Shown: positions 12,364 to 24,193 of the stretch, piece by piece
Layout of the letters: each line of letters starts with the position of its first letter
How positions within the stretch are numbered: the stretch's first letter is position 1
Translations under genes and position numbers: made by a program
Source of the DNA: Loxodes magnus
Lineage: Eukaryota > Ciliophora > Karyorelictea > Loxodida > Loxodidae
Assembly: GCA_946699065.1 (NCBI GenBank)
Contig: CAMPDV010000516.1
Location: 62,001 to 126,000, forward strand
DNA: 64,000 nt
Direction of reading: 5' to 3'
Notes under the pieces: generated by a model
What the model was told of the DNA's origin: nothing
Seen by the model: only the letters and a program-made list of their open reading frames with translations
Database searches by the model: none

Positions 12364-13203
12364 AATTATTATAATAAAAGTGAATTAAAGTAAATAGCTT
12401 AAATCTATTTATGTTTAATATTCTAAGCAAAACCTTAAGAAAATAATAAGTTATTAATAATTGGATAGTTATTATATAGTCTAAATCTATTATTCAGAAG
12501 CTTATCTAAATTAAGAATTTATATATTAACCTAATTAAACATTTAGCTATTCTTTAGTTTATTTAAATCCATAGTATATCAGCTACTATCTATCTATACT
12601 TATGTACTCTATTTTTTAGAACTTTAATACAATCAAAATGCTACTATCATAGCTTTTGTATACTAACAATAGTTATTTATTTATAAAGCTTTTACTTATA
12701 ACAGGAAGGATATACTTTTAGTATAATTAGTAGCTTAGTTAAAAGGATTATTTTGCTTCCTTAATTATTTCTAAGGTTTTTCTACTAAGCTAGCTTTTTT
12801 AGTTTAGCCTTTTATTGTGAAGACTTATATAAATTTATACCATATAGATGAGTGAGAAAATGAAAAGACAAGCCCATTTAAAGTTAATAGATTTTAGAGA
12901 GAGGTTAGTTTGTTTGGGAGACTGATATGTATGTTAGTTTAGTATCTAACTAGAGATGGATACTTTTAGGAATAATAAATGGCAAATCTTATAATTTAAG
13001 ATAAAAATAAGCTTGGAATGCTTGATGCTTATCTAATAATAACGATTATATAAACAAACATCCGTCAGTAGCATGTGATGTCTAACTAGATAGTTATAGT
13101 AATGAGAAGAATAATTAATAAATAGAAGGTAATTTAAGTTGAAGCAAGTGTAGAATCTATTTTATATATTTTTATTTTTATTTCTTAAAATATATAATAT
13201 AAA
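12364..13203. other. Spacer between RING-Ubl gene and plus-strand ORF1
   Basis: A+T-rich, no domain found. It separates a minus gene start and a plus ORF1 start, so it should hold two divergent promoters; no motif could be assigned. Confidence 0.4.
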
Positions 13204-14230
13204 ATGGCTGGCTTCAAGAAGGCTTTTTTATTACCTTTCTCAGAACAGGAGAGAAAACTAGAAGCACATATTCTCACCACGTCTTCTTCAACTTAACGCT
13301 CTTCTTAATGAAAATAACCAGAACTATCTAATAGATTAGAAGAAATTATAAAAAATAATAACTCCTACAAATTAAAATAAAGCGGATCCCTTCCATCAAA
13401 AGACAAATAAGAACTGAGATAAAAATTCAGAACAGAAAAGTTAACACAGCTCTCAACACCTTCATTGAAAACTGAAAAAAGAGACCACTCAACTGAATTG
13501 ATAAAAATAATAACGAAAAAATAAAAATAAACGAAGAAGGTAAAGTACTATAATTCAATATAGATCCTATTACCTTTGATTTAGACAATACCGAAATAGA
13601 ACAAATAGACTCTGAGTAGATGAAACAGCTGATTCATCAACTTATTAGAATCATAAAAAAACTATAAGAGGAATTAAACTCCTAGAAGGAAGAGATGTTT
13701 GTATTAAGTCAGGATTTGATAAATGATGAAGATGATGATGAAATCCATATGGTAGACCGAAGAGCTAAAGCCGGAGTTTATGAGCAAATGACAAGTTTAG
13801 TGAATGATATCTGAGTAATGCAAGAGCAAGACGAGAAAAACTGAGTAAAATTAGATTCTAGACTAAAATTAATAGAAGAAGACCTGTAGAAGCCTTCATA
13901 AGGAACTCCAATGGAAATAGAGAAACAAGAAAAGACATTTCCGAGAGCAATAAAAAGATGCTATATTTGCAACAGCACTTGACATTTATGGAGGAAATGT
14001 CCCCAATAGAAAAAGATAAGAATGAATATCTGGAGAAATGTTAAATAATAGCAATCGAAGTAACGAGCGACGGAATTCTTCCCATCGAGAAATGGGAAAA
14101 TCTGGAAAAAAAATTATCAACTCAGTTTATTCAAAAGAGAGAAGTCAAGGAAAAGGAACAATACAAGGAACGAACATGCAGGAAAGGAGATATTATACAT
14201 TTAAAACTTAAATTAAGCAAGAAATCGAAC
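13204..14230 (+). pseudogene. LINE-type ORF1 with CCHC zinc knuckle, copy 1
   Basis: Starts MAGFKKAF, related to the minus-strand ORF1 at 10889. A good frame (about 13390-14060) includes FIENWKKRPLNWID, with TGA twice as Trp, then an acidic segment and a coiled coil around MKQLIHQLIRIIKKLQEEL. DEDDDE and VDRRAK follow, then TPMEIEKQE and a zinc knuckle CYICNSTWHLWRKC at 13959-14000 (C-x2-C-x4-H-x4-C, TGA as Trp at 13980). The tail is basic. Zinc-knuckle ORF1 proteins bind element RNA. The N-terminal ~60 codons are in another frame, so this copy is probably broken. It converges on the minus ORF1 that ends near 14330. Confidence 0.75.
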
Positions 14231-14329
14231 ATTTATTTTAATGATTAATGATTTCTTAAAATATAAAAGGCATTATAAAATCATTCTGGAAAGCAACTCT
14301 GTAAAGTAATGTCGAAACTTCACATATTA

Positions 14330-15997
14330 GTTAGCTGCTCCTAACATACCAAACATCGCTCTTCTTTTATATTTTAGCTTAGCATCTCTTTAGTTTGACA
14401 ATTCTTATTATCAAGAAAGAAGAAGATCTTGTTTGCTTTACTCTTGCTACTTCAGCTTTTATATTTTACCTAATAGCCTTTATAGAAATTGAAGTCTTCC
14501 TAACTAAGCATAAATCTTGCTGAAGGAAAGGAATATAAAAAATTCGAATAATCTATTCTATCTGCCAGTAATTTAGCTGAAGCTCCCGAAGGTAGGAATC
14601 TTTCCAAATATATTTAGGAAACGTTAGCTTCTTCATACTACAGGAGAAGGAAGAGAATGCTCTTACTTTGCATTTACGCTACTACTATCTAGCCCTCGAT
14701 GAAAATTGAGTCATGCTTGTCTTTATCCTTAATGCTATCATCGTTACCTTCCATGTATTTAACCAAATTTTCTATCAATGAAGGAATTCTCTCAACTTTA
14801 CCTCTTTAATAATCTCAAATCCACATTAAGGATAAACTTCTTACTATCAGCTGAATTAATTAAATTTTACATCATTAAAAGTAAGGCGAAATAGTTTCCT
14901 ACAGCCAAATCAATTTGCTTTCAGTGATTCGGGAACTTGGAATTCTTGGTTTATTATTACGTAGTATTCTATTAAGTTTCCTTAGTCTCTCAAGTAAATC
15001 CACAATTAGCTAGGATTTTATTAATATCAGCGAAATTAACCGCAGTGCTTTCTCATTATTCTATCAGCAAACTTTTTTAGTCTCTTATTTAAGATATTGG
15101 GTTAATTTTCCATTTTATGCATTTTGACCTTTTTTTTCTTTAAAAAGTTAAAGTTAAAAAGCTTTGTTAAAACCTTAGTAGTCAGCCATCTGACCTATTC
15201 TATCAGCTTGTCTCTATTAGTTTGTCTTGAATTTTACTAGGCTTAGTTAGGCGGTGTAGCACTTCATTAGTGCACCATCCTTTAATATTCGGAATAGTTT
15301 TGGTCTTGCACTTAGCGTTCCTAATTATTTATCCAAGGATTAAGATTTGAATTAAAGAATTTTTTTCTATAAATATTTCCACTTTATGTTGGATATATCC
15401 TAAATAGTTTTTAAAAATATCTTATTTATTCTTTCTTTAAATTTCGCTTAGTTAGTAGCAGTATTTTCATTGGTGTTATTTATTGCATAACATTTTATTC
15501 TTCTTTTAAACTATTATTCCTGTAGCACTTATTTAATTTAAATTTACTACTTATTTTAAATAAACGTTTACTATTTATTTTAATCTGAGGCTTCATTTTC
15601 TATTTCCATAGGATCTGGCTAATTTTGTTAAAACGAAAATGGCGTTACCTGAATTTATTATTAAATTTAAAGAATTCGTTGTTCCAGTTTGTCTTCTATT
15701 TCTTATGATTATTAATATTGTTTCTCAAGTAAAGACGTTATTAGTTTTTCTAATTTTTCTACTTTATCAGTGAGGAATCTATTTTTAAACATAAACTCTT
15801 TTAATGACTTAGATAATATTTCTATTTGAGTTTGTGTCGGAAGTTTTTTTAATTATGGATTTCCAAGTGGTTAATGTTCGTCATATCAATCATATTTCTC
15901 ACTTTTACTCATTGTAATTATTTCGCTTTTTTTATTTTTTAGAGAATTTTCCTGTTTAAATGTTTTGTTCAAAGTTCTGTTATTTCTTAGAAGCCAT
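14330..15997 (-). pseudogene. LINE-type ORF1 with long C-terminal part, copy 1
   Basis: ATG at 15997 (MASKKQQNF). A coiled coil follows (about 15840-15690, elements FLTDKVEKLEKLITSLLEK and IEDKLEQRILQ), then PDPMEIENE, the motif shared with the other ORF1s. The zinc-knuckle region lies near 15505-15465 and is better preserved in copy 2 (CYVCNKQNQWKYC). A long downstream part (15360-14330) has strong coding composition, for example SGASAKLLADRIDYSNFLY and ERCLVCQEQLTNMWSFD, but matches no domain I recognise. Whether this is one protein or an ORF1 plus a second gene cannot be decided. Orientation is opposite to the plus ORF1 next to it. Confidence 0.6.
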
Positions 15998-16199
15998 TTT
16001 ATTTAATAAAAGAGTTTGCTAGATGAAATGGAAGTTTATAATAATGTTTTTTCTACACTTGCTAAGTGCAATCTCAGCATTAATATTAATTAAATCACAG
16101 ATAAATTTATACTACTTTTAACATTATTTTGTTCTATTACTTTAAATTAGAATAACTATCCCTAATAAATATTTTGATATTGTCTTCTTACATTAGGAT

Positions 16200-18870
16200 C
16201 CTATAATTTTGAAATTTTAAAGAGCAAACGATATTCTTAATTTTATATATTCTAGTTAAATTATATTTTAGAGTAATAATTAATGGGAAATTATCAGTAC
16301 GCAAACCAGAATTTTGAATCACACAAAAATTAGAGAAATTATCAATATTCAAGTGTTTAGTTGCTAGGAAATAATCATTAAAGCAATTTTAGTTGTTTAC
16401 TCTATGAATGAATGTGTTGTATTATAGTCATTCAATACTATTAGGTCATTTGCTTTTATGAAATCTAATAGTATTTAAGTATTATTTTTAATTTGTGATG
16501 AATTACTGCCAAAATTAGGAAGTAAAGCATTGAAATAGCCAAAAGAATAGTAGGCCTCTAATTGTCATTATTATTTATTATATTAGAAAAATTTTCATAA
16601 TCAAGTTCTTTTTAATTGTTTGGCTTTCCATTTGTAGGCAAATAGCATGAAGCAACTGTTAAATACCCAATTCTTATACTAATAAAATGTCCAGGAAGAT
16701 TTGAGAAATCTAATTCATTTTAGCAAGAATCAAGTTACTTCTTTACTAATAGACATACTCCTCCCGCTCTAGTATTAGCATTTTAAAAATATGTACGATA
16801 CTATTCTATTATTATAGGGCTATATTAGTCTTATGTTCATGTTTCATCTATAGAGAAAATATCAAAATCATTATCAATTATAAAAGAATATAAAGCAAAT
16901 TATTTACTGTCAATCGAATTTATATTAATATGTCCTATTTTTAATTATTTTTATGCTTACGATCCAGCGGGTAATCCTCCTTTATAAATACATATTTATT
17001 TTATCCCTTTTTATCAACCTAAATATGTACTAATTCTTTTCTAATTTCAGGGTTTTAATGATAAAATTAGATTAAAATGTAAATTACCTGAGTTGTATAT
17101 TCCTCTAACAGTTTTTGTCTATTACTATTTAATTGTTTGTACTATCTACTGTACCTTATGTTAATTCTTTATTTATTGTTACATATCTTCCTTGTATGTT
17201 TTTCATTTCATATTAATTTCTTCTTCATGTTCCTTATTTAATCAAATTTTAAAATGAAGGAGCCGTTAAGTTGAATTCTCTTATTATTTTATCAGACTCT
17301 TACAAATTTAGTTTCTACTACATTGAGCACTTAGCTGGTAGAATTAAATGATTATTATCTTCTTCATATTTCCTCTTGTGTTAATTAAAATTGTTATTAG
17401 TAGTTTGAGTTCCAATGCTGATTTAAATATTAGTTGTCTAAATCTGTTATTATTTTTTCCAAGGTTGAGTCTCCTGCTTAAATAATTATTTTTTAATTTC
17501 TTATTTTCTTAATATAATTTCTTCTAGTTTTCTAAGTTATTCTAGATATTTAAAATAAACTCCATATTAAGTTAATGATATGTTTATTGAAGTTTTTAGT
17601 GATTTATATCTATAAAGTTTGCTTGAAAAATTTTTGCTTTATTCCAATTTTTCAGTGTTAACTTCAACTTCTTAATGTTATCCTTAAACTTAAATTTCCT
17701 AATCTTATTATAAATTATTTGTTTAGATAATTTTATTTTCTGCATTACATTTTATTTAAAGGTTTTAATCTGTCTAAATTTATTTATTTTAGCTTAGTAA
17801 TTCTGTTTAGATAGAATTTTCTGCTGTTTATTAAAGTTTGAGATAATATTGTTTTTATATATCTATATTACATTTTTCTATGGTTAGTAGTTACTATATA
17901 TTACGACTTTTTAAGTGTTAAATTTCATTATGCTTTATAGATATCAATATTTGAAATTCCATATCTTTTTATTATAATTCTTCTTGAAACTCCATGTTTT
18001 ATTTAAAATTCTACTAATTTTATATTCTTAGCTGATTATTTAAAGTTATTAGCTTTATAGTTATTAGTCTTTATTTATAAATCATTCATTTTAAATTATC
18101 AACTATTGGTTTGGGGCTTTAGCTTCCAATAATTCAAACCCAATAGTCTTTTTTTATTAAGAGATTTCTAAATATAATTACAAATTTATATAGCTCAAGT
18201 TCTTTTAAAACATCCTATAAACTAGATTAAGACATTTATAAATACTCATACGAGCTAGTTTATGTCTAAGAATTTTAAATGATTATTATAGATTAACTGG
18301 ATTTTTAAGGAACTAATGAATGACTTCTAAACTACTCTTAAAATTTATCTATTTAATAGATTTAATTAATTTCATCAGTTTATGCAGTTTAATTATTATA
18401 TTGAGAAATACAATCTGTTTAAATTCCTATCTATTTAGAATTATTTTGCTTTTTTCCAAAAATTAATTAATTATATTTAAGCTATTGTTATTACTTATAT
18501 AATTTAGATTTTAGTATTTAATTTTAAATTTTCTTTAATTTCTTGAAAATTTTATTTACATACACTTTGTACTATTACTGCTTCTTACTTACTTATAATC
18601 TTTAATTAGTTTGATCCTGATTTTCTTAAGCTGATAGAAATTTTTTTATTAAGAATAATTTGATTATTTTATAGATTTTATATTTATTATTCAAGTTCTT
18701 TAATCTAATTTAAGAACTATTTTTTACTTGCTTCAAACTCTTATTCCTAGGATTACATTTGCTCCTTCACTTCAATAAGTTAAGCTTAAAGTTATATGTT
18801 TTTGATTTCAAGATTATTTAGATTTTTTAGATTTTAATTTTCTTAATTCTTTTGGTTTAAAAGATTGTTT
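16200..18870 (-). mobile_element. LINE C, copy 1: endonuclease, no reverse transcriptase seen
   Basis: Minus strand, in order: a coiled coil (18860-18650; LIEVKEQMQSQEQEFEASKK and QIKELEQQI); a continuous frame to MNDLQIK at 18089; a helix-turn-helix-like segment (HGVSRRIIIKRYGIS, ~17990); a Gln/Lys-rich linker in another frame; then an APE endonuclease at 16945-16230. The endonuclease shows KIGHININS, FSIDETWTQ (TGA as Trp at 16839), RAGGVCLLVKK, GYFNALLPNFGS (Asp of the usual GDFN replaced by Tyr) and RTDNFPLI (the SDH motif, His replaced by Asn). It is clearly related to LINE A. The reverse transcriptase expected next is absent: from 15997 a different ORF1 begins. Several frame changes mark it as dead. 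Confidence 0.75.
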
Positions 18871-18899
18871 AATTTATAATTTTAGTACTATACATGATT

Positions 18900-19990
18900 A
18901 TACTCTAAGTTTTAAGTAAATATGGATCATTTTATAATTCCGTTATTATTTTCATTTTGATTAATTAAAATATTTTTTGTATCTTAAATATCTTTATTAT
19001 CCCCCTATTATTTAAATTTCCTGAAGATATTTTTGATACCTTTTATTAAACTATGGCGGCAAAATTCGTTTTCTTTTGATAAGTATATTTCTCAACTTTT
19101 AAAATGCGGTTCAACTGATGACATGGCTCCAAGGAATATTTAAGTTATCTTAATGGAAATGTATTTATTGCCTATTAGCTACATTATTTTAGTATTTATC
19201 TTATTAAATTGGCTATTCATTTTATTAACTTCAGTTGTAGCGTTTCCAAATTCTAGATTTATGAAGGTGTAAACATCTGCCTATGGTTTGTTTATAAGAT
19301 GACAGCTTCTTTATTGTTAGATAAAGAAGAGTCGCTAGTTTAAATTAGCGATTTTGAATTAGTTTGGATATATATCTAAGTAGCATTATTTGGTTAGGAA
19401 GATTTCTCTTATCTGATTATCTATTAAAAGGTACTGGGGTAGCATACCTTACAAAATATTTGTATGGAATTGTATGTTAAATTTGCTAAAATATTAGTAG
19501 ATCTTATTTGGTTACAAGAAATAAACTATGAGTATTTCGAATTATTATACTTAAAAAAGCTGAGTCCTTTTAGTAATCTCTTTCTTTACAACTTAAATTT
19601 ATTTTTTAACAAAAACTGCTTCATTTTCTCTTCATTTAACTGGATACAAATTTCTATTGTATTCTTCTAGTATTCTAAATTATTACTCTCTAAAGTCAGC
19701 AATTCTTTCCACATCTTTTTGCACTCTAAATTACCTTTTACTATTTTCCATTTCTTAAGTTTTATCTGGCATTTCTACCTCGTTTTTATTCTTCATCATA
19801 ACTGCTAAATATATTTTCCAAACTTGTAATTGGTTTCTCTCATACCGTTTCAAGTCTTTCACTCTACAACTGATTCTAATTTTTTTAATTGTAATTAAGC
19901 ATTTCTCACATAAAACACAAGAGAGATCTAATATATTTTCTATTTAGTACATCAAAATGCTCTTCTTGTATCTCATACCTGTATACTTTC
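18900..19990 (-). CDS. Unknown basic protein, copy 1
   Basis: One minus-strand frame has protein-like composition over about 350 codons (elements KKMWKELLTLESNNLEYQK, NATQIYIQTNSKSLIQTSD and QIQNLETLQLKLIKWIANL). I recognise no domain. Copy 2 (54230-55320) is almost identical here, more so than most coding regions of the duplication. It may be the 5' part of LINE C, as it lies just upstream in the same orientation, or a host gene. Start and stop are not fixed. Confidence 0.4.
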
Positions 19991-20740
19991 ATTTAGCTAT
20001 ATATAATATATAAGAAAAAATAGACTAAGCAGTTGTATAAACTAAAGTATTTTCCAGTCTTGAATCTTAATTAATATTTAATAAAATAGAATACTGTAAA
20101 TAAGTAGAATAAATATAGAATAGTTAGGTTGTAAGGATATGGTTATGACACTATTATTAAGGTTATTTGTACTGTTATTTGATGCTTTTAAAATAATAGT
20201 ATAGCTATGGAATTAGAGCTAATTTAGTTGCATTGATGTGTAGATTTGAAAGGTATTTTGTATGTTAATAAAGTAATCAATTATAATTAATAAGGATATT
20301 TATATACTTTAAATGAGATTCTTTAGTCATTTATAAAACAACCATTAATCAATTTTATTAGATATATAATCAAATGTAAATGGCTATGAGGCATGTCAAA
20401 AAGGATTATGCTTATTAATTAGTAGATATATAGTAGTAAACTAAATTCAAACTAATATATCAAATATATTCATTTCTAACTAACACAATATAGTTCCATC
20501 AAAACCAATCAGACACTACAGATCAAAATATACTTATCTAATACCAATCAATACTTAATACGCTATCTATTTGCTTCTTTACAACATTTCCCTTTATTAT
20601 TACTTTCATTATCTAATTTAGTTAGTTTAATTCAAGTAAAGAAGTAACTATAAAAAAGCAAAATAACAAAGATAAAAGTGAAAGAGAAAAGAGAAAAAAA
20701 GATATAGTAAATAAAATTGCAACGTCTCATTGTACAAAGC
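19991..20740. other. Strand-biased block pair 1 (T+G then A+C), copy 1
   Basis: Plus strand is T- and G-rich with little C at about 20050-20340, then A- and C-rich with little G at about 20440-20700. Only one substitution was seen against copy 2 over about 600 bases. The right half lies 3' of the minus gene at 20750-21171. No protein domain. Confidence 0.6.
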
Positions 20741-20749
20741 ATTTAACTT

Positions 20750-21171
20750 CACTTATTCATTTAACTTATAAAGGCTTTGATCTTATTTCATTATTTTATT
20801 TGTTAATTTTTGTATTCTGGATAATCTTTCCCATCATTTTTAAAGCGTCTAAGCTTCATTTATTTTCTTTAGTTCCTTGAAATTCTTAAAACTATTTTTT
20901 CTTACTCTATTTCTTTCTTCAGAGCTTTTATTTCATTATGAATTAAAATATTTCGAGTCCATTGGATATTAGTTTAAACATTTTTAGTAAAATTTGGTTC
21001 ATTAATTCTGCCGATAAATATGAAGTTCATCTTAGATGATATTAGCTCTTGGAATGTCTCTAACTAATGATATGTTATAGTAATATCCTTCAATATCTGT
21101 GATTCTTCAGCAATATTTGTAAAAAAGTTGCTTCAAATTATTGTGTGAACATGCTTAAATTTATAAAGCAT
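20750..21171 (-). pseudogene. Small unknown protein, copy 1 (broken)
   Basis: Counterpart of the intact minus gene at 56076-56498. It reads MLYKFKHVHTIIWSNFF from 21171 and then the conserved middle (INEPNFTKNVQTNIQWTRN, EIKALKKEIEQEKIVLR). The first ATG of copy 2 is out of frame here because of an extra base. The C-terminus is altered by small indels near 20850-20880. Confidence 0.6.
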
Positions 21172-21950
21172 ATTGCGTTTTCATGGTAAGAACTGATCGA
21201 AGGTGGAGAATTTTGCTCTAGTTGAGAAAATTATATTAAACCTTCTCGATAAAGAAAATTTTATCCTTCAAAATTCGTAAATAAAGCAAGGTATCTCTGC
21301 CTACTAAACTATGTAGACTTAATCTCAGGATAATTTACCGAGATCGCAAATATCTATACAATCGATGAATCACCACAGTACTTGAAAGATTTAAAGGAGA
21401 TCTTTACTCTCTAGTAGGGCTCTTCAGAACTTTTAATTTAATTCAAGGATTATTCATAATATTTAGCTGGTTCAATTAACCTGCATGTGCTACTAAGTAA
21501 TATATTACACTACTTTTAGACAACTTAAAATTTTAATTATGTAAATTCTAATCTCTTGCATCTTTTTCTAAATTAAAATCGAATATCACAGAAGTAAATA
21601 TTAATTTTAATGTTATCTAGAAGACTAAATTTAAAAGGGAAGATTTATCTGCTAAGTATAAGGAGGCTAGTATTTAATAATCTGATGAGAAAGTTTCTAA
21701 AGATAAATAAATTAACGTGATTCTACCTTTATTAGGCTCACCACGATTAATAAAAAAACCAAATTTTGTTGTTAAAATAGTCTAGAAATATTTCTGGCTT
21801 CGTCTGATCTCTTTGGTCACTTTTGTCTCAGTTTTTTAAATAAAAATTTATTACCTTTACTCTCAAAATTATTGTATTTCTTTCCGAAGGCTAAAGTTAA
21901 AAGGGAATAGAATAAAATCCAATTCTTGTGCCAAATTTCACAATCCAATT
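21151..21950 (+). pseudogene. Unknown soluble protein, copy 1 (broken)
   Basis: Counterpart of the intact gene at 56466-57280. An extra base soon after the ATG and loss of about 19 bases near 21295 shift the frame. The AG acceptor of the presumed 32-nt intron has become AA (21541-21572). The middle and C-terminal parts remain recognisable: IDESPQYLKDLKEIFTL and LPLLGSPRLIKKPNFVVK. Confidence 0.65.
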
Positions 21951-22089
21951 TAATTTTCTACTTAAAGATATAATTTGTCTCAGTCATGTCTTCAGGTTTT
22001 TCCAATTCCTAACTAGATAAATGACAAAGAGGCAGGATTACTCTGAGACTTGGATTTCAGCACCCTAGTTAGATTCTGGTATTGATTGA

Positions 22090-22175
22090 GAACCCTCAAA
22101 TAAGTAAGGCTTATCACACAAGTGTACGTTGTTATTTATTATTATTTATTTATTATGATTGAACTTTTATCAAAA
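22090..22175. other. About 85 bases present only in copy 1
   Basis: A segment with TTA/TTTA reiterations lies here between sequences that are adjacent in copy 2 (near 57430). It is either an insertion in copy 1 or a deletion in copy 2; no clear target-site duplication seen. Confidence 0.6.
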
Positions 22176-22747
22176 GTATAGGGGTTATAATGGCCTGATT
22201 TGATATATGTGTATAGGAAAGTTTAGTAGTTGGTATTAAAGTATGTATTTTAGAGTGTATGATAGTAATAATGACTTGTATTTAGATATAGGTTAATGAT
22301 AATTTGATTATAGTTTTGATTAGATAAATAGTAATCTGTACTTGTATAATTTAAATATAAGGATATATTAAAGATAGTTTTTTGACATTGTTGAATATGT
22401 TTTGGTATGTTATAAGCTGTATGTTAGTATCTGAATAATGATAATATTTGAATAATAGATTTTTAAAGATGTTTAGATAAAATTTGATTCTTTATTTATT
22501 TCAGCTTTAAAAAGAGCTAGTAAGGAAAATAATCTTTATTGTCAACTATATAGCTATAACTACATTACCATATCAACATCATATATACACTTAAACATAC
22601 AAAAAAACTTATAAAAATACAACATTAATAAGTATAGATTAACCATATTAATAAGTAGTAACATATTTACTATAGATATTTAAACTACTTACATATAAAA
22701 CTATATTTATTATCAATAATATTAATCATATCAATATTATTATTATC
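22176..22747. other. Strand-biased block pair 2 (T+G then A+C), copy 1
   Basis: Plus strand T+G-rich at 22190-22440, A+C-rich at 22550-22747. It lies between the 3' ends of two converging genes, so each half is U/G-rich in the mRNA sense of the adjoining gene. Practically identical to copy 2 (57430-57997). Confidence 0.6.
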
Positions 22748-24193
22748 TCAGTTATCCCCTTTAACACTTCTATAACTCAACTTTTCTAAATCAATCCTCA
22801 TTATTGAAACTCTTTCCTATTCAGAAGCAAAAACATATCCATAGACACCTCTTATTTTCATCTCCGTTAAAGCAAAGACATCTTTAAAAATTTAACTTTA
22901 TTGCCATTATTCTTTGTTTCTTTTATATATTCTTCTTGAATATTCTTTCGTAGAAAAATTTTTTAAACCTCCAAATATGACAAAAGGCTCTAAAGAAACT
23001 ATAGGACAAGCAACAGCTTCAGGAAGATTCAAATTTTACTTACTCCATCTATCATTCTATATGTTATACTTTCATATATCTTTTAAAGTTTATCCTTTCT
23101 AATTTCCACCTCCAAAAGAATAAATATTTTATTCATCTTTATCTACTACTAAAGTTTAGTCTACTATTAAGAATGGAAATTAAGAGCATTTTTATCATTT
23201 ACTTTAGTTTCCTATCTTTAACTTTTCTACTGATTTTAAAGATTGATTTATACTAGTAAATCCTCCAACCACATAAAGATAATTTTAAGCTGCTGCTAAT
23301 CCAAAATAATATCTTCCCTCATTTAGATCACTAAGTTTTGTATTATTACCTTCGAAATCGAACTATCAAGTTTCTTTTATTCCTTTCTTTTAATTTTAGT
23401 TATATCCTCCAATTAAATATAACTTATTTTAATATTCTATACTTTAACTAAATTCTGGAATTATAATTTAAACTTAGACTTATCGTAATTTCTCAGTTTA
23501 AATGTTAAATAAACTTAATTTTTAAATCGTCCAATTAAAAAGGTGAATATAGTTAGATTGAATAAAATGTTGCTACTAGGTTAGTTTATGTTAATTAGTC
23601 TGTTTAGTGTTTAACTGTTGTTACTTAGTATTGTATTATAGTTAGTTTCTTATTTGTGTGATATAATTTGAAGTTAATTTAGGGTTTAGTACTAAAGGTG
23701 GTTATATAGTGGAATATAGTTAGACTGTTATAGTTTGGATTTGAGTTGGTTTTAGATATTAGTAAATAGGGAATTAGGATGATTGTATAATATTTTAGTG
23801 TTATTAGTTGTAGTTAATGGTAGTGTATTGGATGATATTAGTATATGGTATAATGAGAGTATTAGTAATGTTAGATAATTTGGTTGTAATGGTTTTAGAT
23901 TTTTGCATAATTTACTTCCTTATCTCTTTTAATTTCTATCTAGCATCTTAAATCTTTTATATGTATTATTAGTTTTAAAATATCATTCTTATTAAATCAC
24001 TTTCTTAAGGTAAGTCTTCAAATCTAAAATGGAATCCTTTTTAACAAATAGGACATTACATTATGCCTTATAATCAGAACTGAGTATTCAAACACAAACC
24101 ACAGTAAATATGTCCACAAGGTAAGACAGTTGGAAGAGCATTAGTTAAGTTGTAATCTTCTTAGCAGATTAAGCATTTTGGTAACGCTTACAT
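22748..24193 (-). CDS. RING finger-Kelch repeat protein, copy 1 (intact)
   Basis: ATG at 24193, TGA stop at 22750-22748, 481 codons in a single frame. The N-terminal RING (residues ~6-60) shows CLICQEDYN, LPCGHIYCGLCLNTQFW and CPICQKGFHF, the full C3HC4 set. TGA reads as Trp at 24076-24074. Residues ~65-235 are a low-complexity Thr/Asn/Gln/Ile linker from an A+C-rich sense strand. Kelch repeats follow: LYLIGGYN, KETWQFDFEG (TGA then TAG as Trp-Gln, at 23368), GRYYFGLAAA, LYVVGGFTS, IYSFGGGNQ, DIWKYN, RWSKQNLNLPEA and FVIFGG, perhaps half a propeller or more. Such proteins are E3 ligases in which Kelch binds the substrate; that role is inferred. The last TGA-as-Trp lies over 100 codons before the terminal TGA. 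Confidence 0.88.

Noticed and set aside
18082-18091. ATGAATGA overlap as coupled ORF1 stop/ORF2 start in LINE C
   Set aside because: The coiled-coil frame runs into MNDLQIK in the same frame, so the overlapping frame is probably not coding, and the ATG is lost in copy 2.
18900-19700. RRM-like reading (VYTFINLEFGNATTEV) on minus
   Set aside because: Another minus frame of the same stretch has better composition over a longer distance, and RNP motifs are incomplete.
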